In this document: one piece after another, positions 43,191 to 54,517 of the stretch
Position numbering within the stretch: the stretch's first letter is position 1
Layout of the letters: each line of letters begins with the position of its first letter
From: Cladorhizidae sp. MBARI D1340-BT2
Taxonomy: Eukaryota; Porifera; Demospongiae; Poecilosclerida; Cladorhizidae
Reading direction: 5' to 3'
Length of the DNA: 64,000 bases
Assembly (NCBI GenBank): GCA_028752905.1
Contig: JAQNBH010000012.1
Location: 27,785,816 to 27,849,815 of the forward strand
The notes under the pieces: generated by a model
What the model saw: only the letters and a program-made list of their open reading frames with translations
Database searches by the model: none
Told to the model about the DNA's origin: nothing
Position numbers and translations under genes: made by a program

Positions 43191-46100
43191 TTATTTGTTC
43201 AATCTTAGTCTTTTGCATCCTTGCTGAAAGGCTTCTAGGCACCTAGCCCACAATGCCTCTAGCTCCACTGGAGACAAATGTGGAAAAATAGAAAGAATTG
43301 TTGCCTTTAATGTCTTCAGTTCTGCCAATGGTAATCCTGGTAATATTCGCATTTCATTACCTCTTCTCCAAATACTGCCTCTCTGGCCAGCTTACAAGCT
43401 AGTGTCCCTGCCTTGCTCTCTTGCTTGAGTTTCCGATGTCTTTTCAAAACAGCCTCTTTTGACATAAGGCATCTGGTGTTTGATTGTCGATGGTAAGGAC
43501 CTACTAAACTGAGTGTTTGTTGGAAGTTGAGTTGTTGATGAAGCTGGAGGTTGAAATAGGACTGGAGGTGGGGGTGTGTCACGGCTGAAGGTAGGGTCAC
43601 GGCTGGAGGTAGGGTCACGGCTGGAGGTAGGGTCACGGCTGGAGGTAGGGTCACGGCTGGAGGTAGGGTCACGGCTGGAGGTAGGGTCACGGCTGGAGGT
43701 AGTGTCACGGCTGGAGGTAGGGTCACGGCTGGAGGCAGGGTCATGGCTGGAGGTAGGGTCACGGCTGGAGGTGGATGTAGGGATGCGGGGAGGTGACGAC
43801 ATGGTTGGTTGAGGTGGAGTCATTGACGAAGGCTGCAATAATTGATTGATCAACTGGACCAAGCTATAATGCTTCACATTGATAAGTTCAATGAGGTCCT
43901 CATGGCGTTTCTTGACATACTTCAAAACCTCACTCCATGAGCATGACTCTGTGAATACACACAACACTATAGGTTAACTGCACAAGCATGACCCTGTGAA
44001 TACACACAACACTATAGGTTAACTGCACTAGCATGACCCTGTGAATACACACAACACTATAGGTTAACTGCACAAGCATGACCCTGTGAATACACACAAC
44101 ACTATAGGTTAACTGCACTAACATGACCCTGTGAATACACACAACACTATAGGTTAACTGCACTAACATGACCCTGTGAATACACACAACACTATAGGTT
44201 AACTGCACTAGCATGACCCTGTGAATACATACAACACTATAGGTTAACTGCACTAGCATGACCCTGTGAATACACACAACACTATAGGTTAACTGCACTA
44301 ACATGACCCTGTGAATACACACAACACTATAGGTTAACTGCACTAACATGACCCTGTGAATACACACAACACTATAGGTTAACTGCACTAACATGATCCT
44401 GTGAATACACACAACACTATAGGTTAACTGCACTAGCATGACCCTGTGAATACACACAACACTATAGGTTAACTGCACAAGCATGACCCTGTGAATACAC
44501 ACAACACTATAGGTTAACTGCACAAGCATGACCCTGTGAATACACACAACACTATAGGTTAACTGCACAAGCATGACCCTGTGAACACACACAACACTAT
44601 AGGTTAACAGCACAAGCATGACCCTGTAAATACACACCACACTATAGGTTAACTGCACAAGCATGACCCTGTGAATACACACAACACTATAGGTTAACTG
44701 CACTAGCATGATCCTGTGAATACATACAACACTATAGGTTAACTGCACAAGCATGACCCTGTGAATACACACAACACTATAGGTTAACTGCACTAGCATG
44801 ATCCTGTGAATACATACAACACTATAGGTTAACTGCACAAGCATGATCCTGTGAATACACACAACACTATAGGTTAACTGCACAAGCATGACCCTGTGAA
44901 TACACACAACACTATAGGTTAACTGCACTAGCATGACCCTGTGAATACACACAACACTATAGGTTAACTGCACTAGCATGGCCCTGTGAATACACACAAC
45001 ACTATAGGTTAACTGCACTAGCATGACCCTGTGAATACACACAACATTATAGGTTAACAGACACCTTCCTACCCTGAAGACCTAAACATAGGTGATAAAT
45101 TCACTTGCCTTTGTTGGAAAGACAAGTTGCTCAAAAATGTTTCCAGTTTCCAAAGGAGCAGTGGAGATTGGGGGTGAAGTTTTTTCAGGAGAAAACTGAT
45201 TAGGGGGCGATGAGTCTTGTGCGGTGGCCAATGGAGTCCGGGATTTGGGAGTCAAAGGGTGTGTGATTACCACTACTATTGAACCTATAATTATCAATCA
45301 TGAGTATAATTGCTAGGTTGGTGACTGTTATAATCATGACAATGTTCAAATGACCCACCTTCTGCTTTTTTAGAGGCTCCCTTTACTACAGCCTTTCTCT
45401 TTACAGTAGCCTGCATAGAAGAAATTCAGTATATGAATTATCACTTAATTATAACTATAATTATCAATTAATTAGTAATAGGCCTAATTTGCAGAAGCCT
45501 GTTTTGTACTCCTGACCTTTCGTTTATCGACCGTCTGCCCCCCCCCCCCAAAATAAGAGTAATTTTGGTGTTGGGATTATTCCTTACTGAAGTATTCTCC
45601 ACTCCATGCGAGGGTTGAGGAAGAGGTGAGGTTTGAGGTAAAGGCGAGGTTCGTGGTGTGCCAGTTGCATCCTCTTCAACAACATCATCTACCATTAGTA
45701 CATTCATGGCATCCCAAGTTCCTGCATTTCATTCAAAAATATTTGACTTAAGATTGTGTTAAAGCTATATGCAGTGATTCTCCCATGACACCTTAGCCTT
45801 CCACACCGAATCAGACAGTCATCGCCTACTGCCGATCCTTCCAACAATTGGTTCATTGGTATTATTGACGCAGAATTTTCGTCAGTCCAATAAACCAAAT
45901 AGAATTCTGCATTGAAAATAATTTGTTGGTGGTATCAAACAAGTAATAATTGGTAAAAACTTGTAAGCTTCAATAACCTCTGAATTACAGTAAATCCTTT
46001 GTATCAAGCTTAAAAAGAACCAGCTATATTATTGGTTAATATTAGCAACACCTAGAACGAAGTCACTAGTTAAGGAACGCACAAATACATCAAGCTAAGT

Positions 46101-46422
46101 GAAAGAGGCATGCAAACTAAGAAGGTACAAATGTAAAATGGGTGAAACACAGAACTGGACAGAATCTTGTAATTAAAGCGAGTTATTTATAGAAAGAACA
46201 AATACTGAGCCGAAGAAAATAAGACGCTAGCTACAACACAAAGTTACCCTGTTGAAGTAAGGAAGCCTTCACAGCCTTCCTAAAAGTCTTACCCAGTACT
46301 GCAACAACAACCTCTCTAGTGAACTCAGTGGATAGACTTAGAATATAGATTGCCCACCTCAAAGCGGTATATATGCAGCACAACACGTTGTATAAACATG
46401 GCAGACACGTGGTCCCACCCAT
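43191..46422 (-). CDS. Multi-exon BEN-like domain protein, D1
   Basis: Minus-strand exons and phases: E1 ends at 46248 (GKTFRKAVKASLLQQ); E2 starts 45906 (FYLVYWTDENSASIIPM, a Tudor-like strand pattern); E3 45721-45588 (MVDDVVEEDATG); E4 45410-45359 (Lys-rich ATVKRKAVVKG); E5 45284-45109 (Ser/Pro-rich, GC donor); E6 from 43946. Phases match at E1-E2 and throughout E3-E4-E5-E6; the E2-E3 join is unresolved. E6 has SWSEVLKYVKKRHEDL, an 18-bp repeat (SRDPTS), then SKEAVLKRHRKLKQE and LACKLAREAVFGEEVM. After a shift it has LPLAELKTLKATILSIFPHL, ending CKRLRLNK. The last part resembles BEN-like C-termini (DNA or chromatin binding). D1 has a two-base deletion near 43490, so the product may be truncated. 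Confidence 0.45.
43565..43775 (-). repeat. 18-bp coding minisatellite, D1
   Basis: About 12 units of GGTAGGGTCACGGCTGGA (plus strand), giving SRDPTS per unit in the gene frame. The D2 array (54905-55320) is longer and has indels that change the frame. Confidence 0.9.
43966..45060 (-). repeat. 45-bp intronic minisatellite, D1
   Basis: About 24 units filling most of intron 5 of the BEN-like gene (between E5 at 45109 and E6 at 43946). On the gene strand each unit contains TGTGTATTCACAGGGTCATG. The real exon 6 boundary reads TGTATTCACAGAGTCATG. The array therefore consists of copies of the intron's own 3' end plus the first exon bases, with AGAG changed to AGGG. It gives 15 codons per unit (CIHRVMLVQLTYSVV), so it looks open but is intronic. 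Confidence 0.9.
45536..45549 (-). repeat. Poly-C tract in BEN-like intron
   Basis: A run of C just downstream (gene strand) of exon 3. It is also present in D2 near 56716-56726 with a different length. Confidence 0.7.
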
Positions 46423-47346
46423 GCATTATGTGGCGCGACACGTGATCTGGATGCATGGCGCACATATCAATGCTGTCGGGTTTTTGCCAACGGTGAGCGT
46501 ATGCCCAGTGAGCACTTTAAACCATGTACGTTTTGCTGATTGGTGATTTCTGACTTCTCCGCTGTCCGTTTTTTAGCACAGTCATTGGCTTTCTACCGGT
46601 CTACAAAACGGAAATGTCTAAGTTTATTTTGACGTGTACTGTATATCATCATTACACAATTAATTCTGTGCAATTATCTGTGTCTACATGATGATATTGT
46701 TGCTGGTTCATAATATGATTGGGTGATACGATACAATACGTTGGTTGAGCATAATTTTGAGAAGCAGCCTTTACTCTATGAGTATTTAACTAAAGCATGA
46801 GTACACTCAGTACAGTATAATAATAATAACAATAAGTCCAGACTGCATGGATCCTCTGTGAAATTCATTTTTAATGGTGTTTGTACTAATGACTTAAAAA
46901 ATCCTTGGGGGGAATTCATGGCTTCATGGCTGTGTCTGTCCCAGAGCCATAGCATTCAAGCAGCATGTAACTTGTAAGCTTTAGGGATACCAAGAAGTAT
47001 TGCAGTATCCAGTTGAACGTCCAGTGAGTTCTAGTGATGTAGAGAGCTACTGCACTGAGCATCAGTTAACTGTAGTGATATCTGGTTACCGTGTTCTAGC
47101 GACAGTCGATAGCTATTGCAGACGTGTGGCTGTTGCACTGAGGTAATAATGAAGCCACTCCAGTGGAGTTCTCCATCTGTAGCATTTCCAGGAGCTGGTT
47201 CAGTCGAAACCACAGTCAGTAGAGGTGATATAGTCTGATTGACCTTTCGGTAGCTGTTTCGATGTTGCCAGTTATTCTGATCACCCCTCAAATGCTGTGA
47301 TGTTGAGGACTACTCCACCAATTCTCCGAGGACTGTAAAAATTAGA

Positions 47347-47746
47347 ATGGAAAACACTTCTCCCATTTTCTGCATTTTCATCGCCATCACCTTCATTGTC
47401 TCGGGTGGATGTGGAGCGAATAACGACAACTTAAAGTTTATTTTGGCTTGTATTGTAAGTGGTCAAGCAAGGGAACTGAATAACAATTGTCATCCAGTCG
47501 CAACACATAGTGGCCACGCTTGCCACAAAATCCATAGAGTTGTCACTTTGTGTTGATTACTTTCTGCAGTTACATTCCTTACAACACATGTCACCAACTC
47601 ATATGGACAGTGTGTGATAGCTCCTAATATAAGCCAACTATAGGACATTGTCAGATGTAATAATTTTTTCATAATGTTATATGTACATGTGTATATAGCC
47701 ACATCCGAGGACCAGCCAACTCTGGACCCTCCACCACAGCCAATAG
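47347..47746 (+). CDS. Small secreted protein, first two exons, D2
   Basis: Exon 1, 47347-47454, matches D1 (MENTSPIFCIFIAITFIVSG, then GCGANNDNLKFILACI) and has the same GTAAGT donor. Exon 2, 47710-47746, encodes DQPTLDPPPQPI. Within exon 1 the only protein change I see is D to A near the end. Read through the donor, the frame runs to 69 codons, but the downstream part is not conserved with D1, which supports splicing at GTAAGT. Confidence 0.4.
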
Positions 47747-47880
47747 GTACAGTATTCTGCAATAGCCAGGCCACTCACATGCTGTGTCTTTAAAAGTAGT
47801 ATATATATATTTCCAAACATTGTAGTGTGTGTATGTTGGAGCAAATCAATTGTACATGCTACATCACTGTGTTAGTCCTA

Positions 47881-49528
47881 CACAGTTAGTGTAGTTGTTT
47901 GTATAGTGTACACGTCAAAATAAACTTTACATTGCCGGTCCGGTTATCTTCCGTCCGTTTCAACTGTTGTCATGATGCTTCTCGTTCTTTTGCACTCTTA
48001 GCGTTTGTTATAAACGCTGCGTGTAGCATTGTTCTCTGATGTTCAGCATTTACCCAGAATGCTGGATGTTTCCTTCGTTATGCATGTGCGTAGAAACACA
48101 GCAAACAGCCCACCGAAGGACCACGTGCAGCTAAAAAAATGTTCTATCTTTTGAGCTTAATTTCAAGTCATCTTTGTCAGTTTTCCCATCTCCAAACCTC
48201 GTCTCTGCCATTTCCTCAGCGTAGCTAATACTCCAGCCGTCTTCTGCTCACTTCTAATAGTCGTCCGTCCGCCCGTTAAAGTTTCCTAATAATTGTTTAC
48301 AGCATCTACAAAAAACAAAGGATTTTGGCCCTGCACAGACAAGGATTCCAAGTACCTACCATAGCCAGGATTTAGGAAGAAGAAGGCATGGTAGCTACCA
48401 GGCAAGGGATTCATTCCTTTTTGATGTGATACCAGACCAGTCAAACAATTGCCAGGAAGCCAGGTAGCGGTAGACCGTCGAAAATAACTGATGCACGTCA
48501 ATAGAATAGTAGAGGACAAAATGAGAGCAGATGATGAGACCACCCCTCATCAGTTATTTATCCTGCTGCAGAAGGAAGGACACCTATTGTTCCTAAGGAT
48601 AATATTAAGATGCAGGTCTACCCTTGGATGGACATTTAGAGGCAGTGCATACTGTCAACTCATACGGAACATAAATAAGGTAAAGCTGTGCTGTTGCTTA
48701 GTAGCCTATAGCCAGATCATAAAGGTCACAATATTACTGATCCATCCATTCTCCCTCCTTCCACATTCTTAAGTCAAGAGGTTGGACTGGGCACGACAGT
48801 TTGTTCATGAGGCAGCTTGTGGGTTCCATAATGTAATATGGAGTGATGAATGTACAGTATAGCTGGAAAGTCACTGCCGATATTGTTGCTATAAAGTTGG
48901 TGAACCTGCAAAAAACAAAGCAAGTACATAAAATTTAGTTGCATTATCAACACTTTGGTACATTGTATTTATCACAATGTTGATTATCACACGGCCAAGC
49001 ATCCAGTGAAGGTCAACGTCTGGGCTGCAATTAGCCTGACAAGAAGATCGGGAATATGTGTGTTTGAAGGAATTATGAGAGCTCCACTTTATGCTGCAGA
49101 AGACACTTGTTCCTTTCGTGAAGGATGTCTTTCCTGACCACCACCGGTACATGCAGGATAACCATCCAAAACATACGTCACGACTGGCCAATTCCTTCTT
49201 TGCAGAAAGAGGCATCAATTGGTAGGAAACCACTCCCAAGTCACCTGGTGCAAACCCTATTGAAAACTTGTGGCATGAGTTGTACGGAGAGAGGCAACTA
49301 AGGAAGAGTTGGTGGCTGGAATCCAGGCATTTTGGGAAACTGTGAGCATTCACAAGTGCACAAAGTATATTAGAAAAGTGATCCCTAAAATTATTGAACT
49401 TGAAGGTGCTGCCCCTGGGTATTGATTACTGCTTAAATGTAATCATCTTTGTAATAAAAATGAGAGTTGAAGCCTCCTATTGTTCCGCCCACCTTAGTGT
49501 ACTTTTGAAGGTAGTGTGCACTACTGTG
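47881..49528 (+). mobile_element. Tc1-like element, D2
   Basis: Same ends and TA flanks as the D1 element, at the homologous position. The transposase region (48440-49425, stop TGA 49423-49425) has an 8-base deletion at about 49092 and keeps eight bases missing from D1 near 49193. D2 therefore has SFFAERGINWW, which D1 lost. Neither copy is intact. Confidence 0.8.
48440..49425 (+). pseudogene. Tc1-like DD34E transposase, broken, D2
   Basis: Same block order as D1: GSGRPSKIT, EDKMRADDETTPHQL, IWSDE, the QDN.PKHTSRLA block and NPIENLWHEL. The section from 48480 to 48860 differs from D1 by only a handful of bases. Confidence 0.7.
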
Positions 49529-49952
49529 TAAAATTTGTCATGTGGTTTGGCCTTTCACCGCTAGATTATTTTAGGATTTTTTAAAATTATTGTACTACTT
49601 TTACTATAATTTTTTTAACTTCCCAGGAAAGTAACAAACATAGCAACCTTTGAAGTATCTGTGGTATAAACATTGACAAACCCTTTCTGGTTACCACGGT
49701 TGCTTGGCAACTAAAACCACGATCATGCATATCATTACAAATGTAATCACAATTTTACACTAGAAAATGCTAACTACTTGATGCTATATTTATTGCACTA
49801 CATCGCTACATCACATCAGCAATTGTTCCCACCACATAGCCTATTATAAGACTTTGCCAATAAACAGATACAAGTGCTAGTGCTTAGTGCTCACTATATA
49901 AAGTTACTATTGTTACTACTGTTCATGAATGTGTTATGAATAGAATAAGTCT

Positions 49953-52481
49953 TCAAGAATAGTCCACAAACTTGTGGTATTTTTCAAAACACAAGCGGTT
50001 ATTGTCAAAGCAGAGGGGGACTTGGCACGTACAGCACATCATACGGGTTTCATGCCGATGTCCACTTTCTGGAAGGTTCTTCTTTCTCCTGATGCACTCA
50101 CACACCACACAATGCTTGTGCTTCTCCATCTGACGTGGATAGTGGTCAAGATCACGGTTCAAGCGGGTATGATGAGCATGCTCATCTCTTCGAGGATGCC
50201 CTGGCCTCTTTCTTGAACAAAAAGTGTCCACGAGCTGCATAGCAAGCTCAAGTCTATAAGTCAGGTAGTCCCTCTTGGCTCTTCCTTTTAGAGCATCTCA
50301 GCAGGCCTAACATGTGCTTCCATTATATAACTCTTCAAAACGGCACACTCAACTATATAAAAAATACCCTCTTCCACCATTTGGTACTACGCCTGCCTAT
50401 GTTGTAGTACTGGGTGATCTGGTCGTTGCGATCAACCCCCCTCATATTCTTCTGGTAATCAGGGACAGGAGTGGGACATGCAACGTCAGCTTGGCTACCA
50501 GTGGCAGTGAATCCTTTCACTGTGCATGTAACACCAGCTGGAAGCTCAGCAACATGCATAGTGGATAGAAAATATATAGTTCTTTTGTCTACCCAAACAG
50601 AAGCAAGAAGTGGCACATTGGAACGGTAGTCCATAAACCCACGATTATGTTTAGTAGACTTTGTAACAAATTCTTTAGGGAAACCCAATCTGTTAGGACG
50701 AGCTGTCCCACAGGCATTTATGCCACGTTATAGAGATGACAATAGAGGGTGGGGGAAGTATAATAATTGTCCGTATATAGAAGAAAACTACTATGCATTG
50801 CTCCATGCCGGACATCAAATCCAACACTACCTTACTGCACAATCCTGCACTACTAATCTATCCTCTACACCCTTGCCTGTGAATATTTGGAATGTTTTGA
50901 TGTAACCATTGGTAGCATCAGCTAGTACAAACACTCTGATTCCCCATTTTGTTGGCTTGTCTTTTAGATACTGCTTGAAGCAAAGCCTGCCCTTGAAGGG
51001 GATCATGGCTTCATCAATAGTGCAGTCCTGGTGAATTATGTACTCCGCTTCAAATCTTGGCACCACCAAATCCAGGAGTTGACGAACCTTGAAGAGGCGA
51101 ACATGGCCTGACTGGCCATATGGGATCTGACTGGAGTTGTCAGCTAGGTGGAGGCACCTGAATATCTGCTCAAACCTGTTCAAAGTCATGACATCAGTGA
51201 TACCACGGACATTGGTGGGATACTTCATAGTCCAATAAAGTTCTAACCGAGGTTGAACTGTATATAAAAGAACTGCCAAAAAAGCTTTCATCTCTTGCAC
51301 TGTCACATCAGCCCAGGGACGGGCATAAGTACTACTTCTTAAAAACTTCATCACTGAAAAAACTTTCAGGACTAACTGAAGCAGATGTTGGTCCACGAGT
51401 CATAGCGTAATGAAAACGACTACAAGATGGCTGCTGTCTCACCCAGACACCTCCAAAAGGGTCCATACCAGTAGAACTACTACAAGTGCCAGTAACTAAT
51501 GTAGATAGACCAGCAGTTGCTGGTAAAGATGGACAAGAATTTGCTGGTAAAGATGGAGCAGTCACACTAGCAGAAGTTCTGCACGTCCTACTGACTCTAT
51601 GACCTCTACGTAGAGCTCTAAGCTCTAGATGTACCCATATCTCTACTCCTAGATCTATCCTGACTTCTCAAATGTCTACGACCATGCTGTGGAGCAGTAG
51701 GTGCAGGTTCTGAGTCGTAACTCAATGTGTCTGCAAAAGCAGGACCAAGCAATTGAGGTGAGCAGTATAGAGTAGGCAATATATTTGCTGAAATAGGTAA
51801 TACCTCAGAAGGGGAAGGGCCTGGAAGGGATGCCATGGATACAGAAGAGGAAGGGCATGGAAGGGATGCCATGGACAAAGAGGAAGGGCATGGAAGGGAT
51901 GCCATGGACACAGAAGAGGAAGGGCATGGAAGGGATGCCATGGACACAGAAGAGGAAGGGCATGGAAGGGATGCCATGGACACAGAAGAGGCAGGGAGCA
52001 CACTCGCAGGTGAAGGGCTTGGAGGAGATGACATAAATATATAGAAGAGAGCTAGTCAAGCTCTGAAATAGAAGGCAAACACACTATATGGATACTATAA
52101 CTATCTAAAAATGACTGGAAGCCATATACATTCAAACACCCGCCCACTACCCAGGAAAAATACCACACCCAGCTTTTCTTCCAATCAGGAAAAAAGAAAG
52201 TTTCTTGCTCTTTCTATACATATTTATTTTCTATACATATTTTCTAAACATCAAACTATACCTAAAGATACCTGCCTACCTTCAAGGTTCCCTTGATTCT
52301 CCTCATCATCACTTGAATCGCTGTCCTTGACAAAGCTAGCTGAGCTACATGCCTGCAGAGCTGTCACCTCTTCAGGTTGAATAACTCGCTGACCCCTGTA
52401 GGCATGGACCTCTTCTCCTTCACTGCAGCTAGAGTCATCCTCTGAAAAGCCGAAATCGCTATTGTAGCACATCCAAAGCAC
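49953..52481 (-). pseudogene. piggyBac transposase, broken, D2
   Basis: Domain order as in D1. The acidic exon is in frame here (SDSSDDEENQGNLEG before the GTAGGC donor), as is the RGHRVSRTCRTSASV join that D1 lost. Defects: a deletion near 51335-51365 removes the ETNRYA segment. A one-base loss near 50859 shifts the frame between the first and second Asp. The FFI-stop frameshift is shared with D1. TIDEAMIPF, TDNYYTSP and GVDRNDQ are all present. Confidence 0.8.
51820..51992 (-). repeat. 36-bp coding minisatellite, D2
   Basis: About five units of the D1 repeat, with one unit of 33 bases (frame kept). Confidence 0.85.
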
Positions 52482-52945
52482 ATCGTCGACAGTAAACTAT
52501 CGAGACACCATAACACGAACGGTAAGGTGAGTCCGGCGTCACGGTTACTCTGGATACCTATATAATTAGCCTACAATACTTTTATTACAAGTAGAGCAAC
52601 TCTCTAGGCACCACCTCCCAAGTTTGCAAACACAGAGTGCAAACGATTGATTTTAGACAATTATTTTTGAATGGTTGTATCATTCTCGCGTGTTTGTCTC
52701 GCGTCTAGCGGTGAAAGAATTAAGGGAGACTTGTTGGTAGATGGCACATGACTCCTGGCAGGGATGTGGTGTTAAGTAAACAAGTGCTCTAATTTGTGGT
52801 CTGGTTAGCACTAGGCTACAATGATTTGGATGCACATGCCAACTGGTGATCAAAACCCAAGGGTCACCTCTACTAAGTATGAAGAATTGCTTCAGGGACA
52901 GTTGACACACATTGCCTAGAAAATAATCAAATTATGTATTATTAA

Positions 52946-54479
52946 CTCTTACACTGCGTTTGTCACGGCGTTTGTGACACAGCAATCCACCCCACGTATG
53001 CGTGTGTCACAGCTCCTGTGACAAGCAATTTACCGCTGGCAGTGCGTGTGTCAGCCTCTGTGACATGATATTTCTTGTTGCATAGCTCCGTGGATTGTCT
53101 GTTTTATACTCTGTACTCACTAGGTAAGGTTGATGGGTTTATAATCAAACTTGGGAATGCATCATTATCTCCATGAATACTATAGAAAATATTAAAAAAA
53201 CAGGCGTTTTATTTCGTGGTTCATTGACAGCTGCAAATAAGAAACATGGTGTGTATTTTTATCCAAAACACACAAATATGGATCTGCAGGCAGTATTGGA
53301 GGCTCTTTCTGATATTGAGAATGAATTTGAAAGTGACAGTGAACTAGATGATGTGGAAGAAGATGAACTAGATGATGTGGAAGAAGATGAACTAGATGAT
53401 ATTGGAAGATGATGTTGAAGAAGATGGCCTGGAGGATGCGGTCCCTGAAGAAATGGAAGATGCTAATGGCAGCAGTAGTGTAGATGAGACTGATGGGGAA
53501 ATGAATGTAGAAACTGGCCATACGAGTGGAAATTCTACAAGTGGGCTTGTCAGGTGGAAAGAAGTTGACAACATTATGAGCCCCACCGAGCGTTTGTACA
53601 CAGAAACTCCTTGTTCAAATTTGCCAGATGATGATGTTGAGCCCAAGGATTTCTTCACTTGTTCTTTGCAGACGAGGTTTTTGACCTAGTAGTGCGTGAA
53701 ACAAATATTTATGCACAAATTCTGATCGTAAACAGGCCACTTACGGTTCGCTCAGGCTCAGTGTACTACTGTCAGACTTGCTCTGACCACCCACCTCTAC
53801 ATCCAGAAATGTGCTTCAAAGAGTACCACACAGCCAAGATCCTGAAGAAACCAAGAGCAACACAGTGAACTCGTGACTATATTGTTATTCAATGACTATA
53901 TTGTTATTTAATTATCTTCTTACAAAACATTGTACTTGATCTAGCAAGGTATTCAAATGGTTTTTTGCTGTTATTATTGCTGACAATCTTGTTCTTGTAG
54001 TTCGATAGATAGCTATATAGCCAGGTAAAGTTTTAGTACACAATGTAACAAAAATAGCTCCCACCAATCTAAATTGCCAATCATATAGCTACCACACAGC
54101 ATACAGACAAATCTAGCATACTTTGCATAGTCTAAGCAGCCGACTAACATATAAAAATAGCGAGAAAGTAGTAGAAGCTGCCATGACTAGTTTCTAAACA
54201 AAGGTATAACAATAGCGTCAATACGATGGGTTTTTCTTTACTGGCTATCGAATACTTACAGTTTGCTGAGATAAACAATGTTCCCTGGATGTGTCTCTGT
54301 TGTTTGGTCAATTTTGGAGTAGTAAATATGCCGTAGGAGCAGCTAACAACCGACCGTTTCTTCCCCATACGATCGCACAAGGTTTTAAAAAAACAATGCC
54401 GCACCCAGATGATTACTTCCAGTTTGTGTATAATGCACGTACGATTATTGTGACGTATTCAATTGACGCCGCGTAAGTG
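52946..54479 (+). mobile_element. Second piggyBac family, internally deleted, D2
   Basis: A 1,534-bp element with TTAA on both sides (52942-52945, 54480-54483), left end CTCTTACACTGCG and inverted right end CACTTACGCGGCGTC. It is the better preserved copy for defining the termini. Confidence 0.75.
53278..53868 (+). pseudogene. piggyBac transposase with core deleted, D2
   Basis: Same structure as 41936-42541 with one fewer ELDDVEED unit. It carries four extra residues (SGNS) and the same two frameshifts, followed by LFFADEVFDLVV and the C-terminal finger VYYCQTCSDHPPLHPEMCF. Confidence 0.75.
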
Positions 54480-54517
54480 TTAAATCAATCACAGGGAAAA
54501 TCACAGGGAAAATGATG

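Larger units (their letters stand above)
32588..46640 (+). repeat. Segmental duplication, copy D1
   Basis: Collinear with D2 (46859-57825). Paired landmarks are 35823 with 47347 (secreted exon), 36423 with 47881 (Tc1), 38091 with 49551 (piggyBac), 41936 with 53278 (second piggyBac) and 45721 with 56899 (BEN-like exon). D1 differs by the 2,703-bp TTAA insertion at 32786-35488 and by array copy number. Identity appears low at the left end (32.6-32.8 and 35.5-35.8 kb) and very high from about 37.0 to 39.3 kb. Confidence 0.9.
49551..52729 (-). mobile_element. piggyBac element, D2
   Basis: The left CTTTCACCGCTAGA and its inverted right copy end beside TTAA (52730-52733). It is slightly shorter than D1 because of small deletions in the transposase. 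Confidence 0.75.

Noticed and set aside
43930..45042. 370-codon frame CIHRVMLVQLTYSVV repeated
   Set aside because: It lies inside an intron of the BEN-like gene whose flanking exons join in phase. The openness follows from the 45-bp unit.
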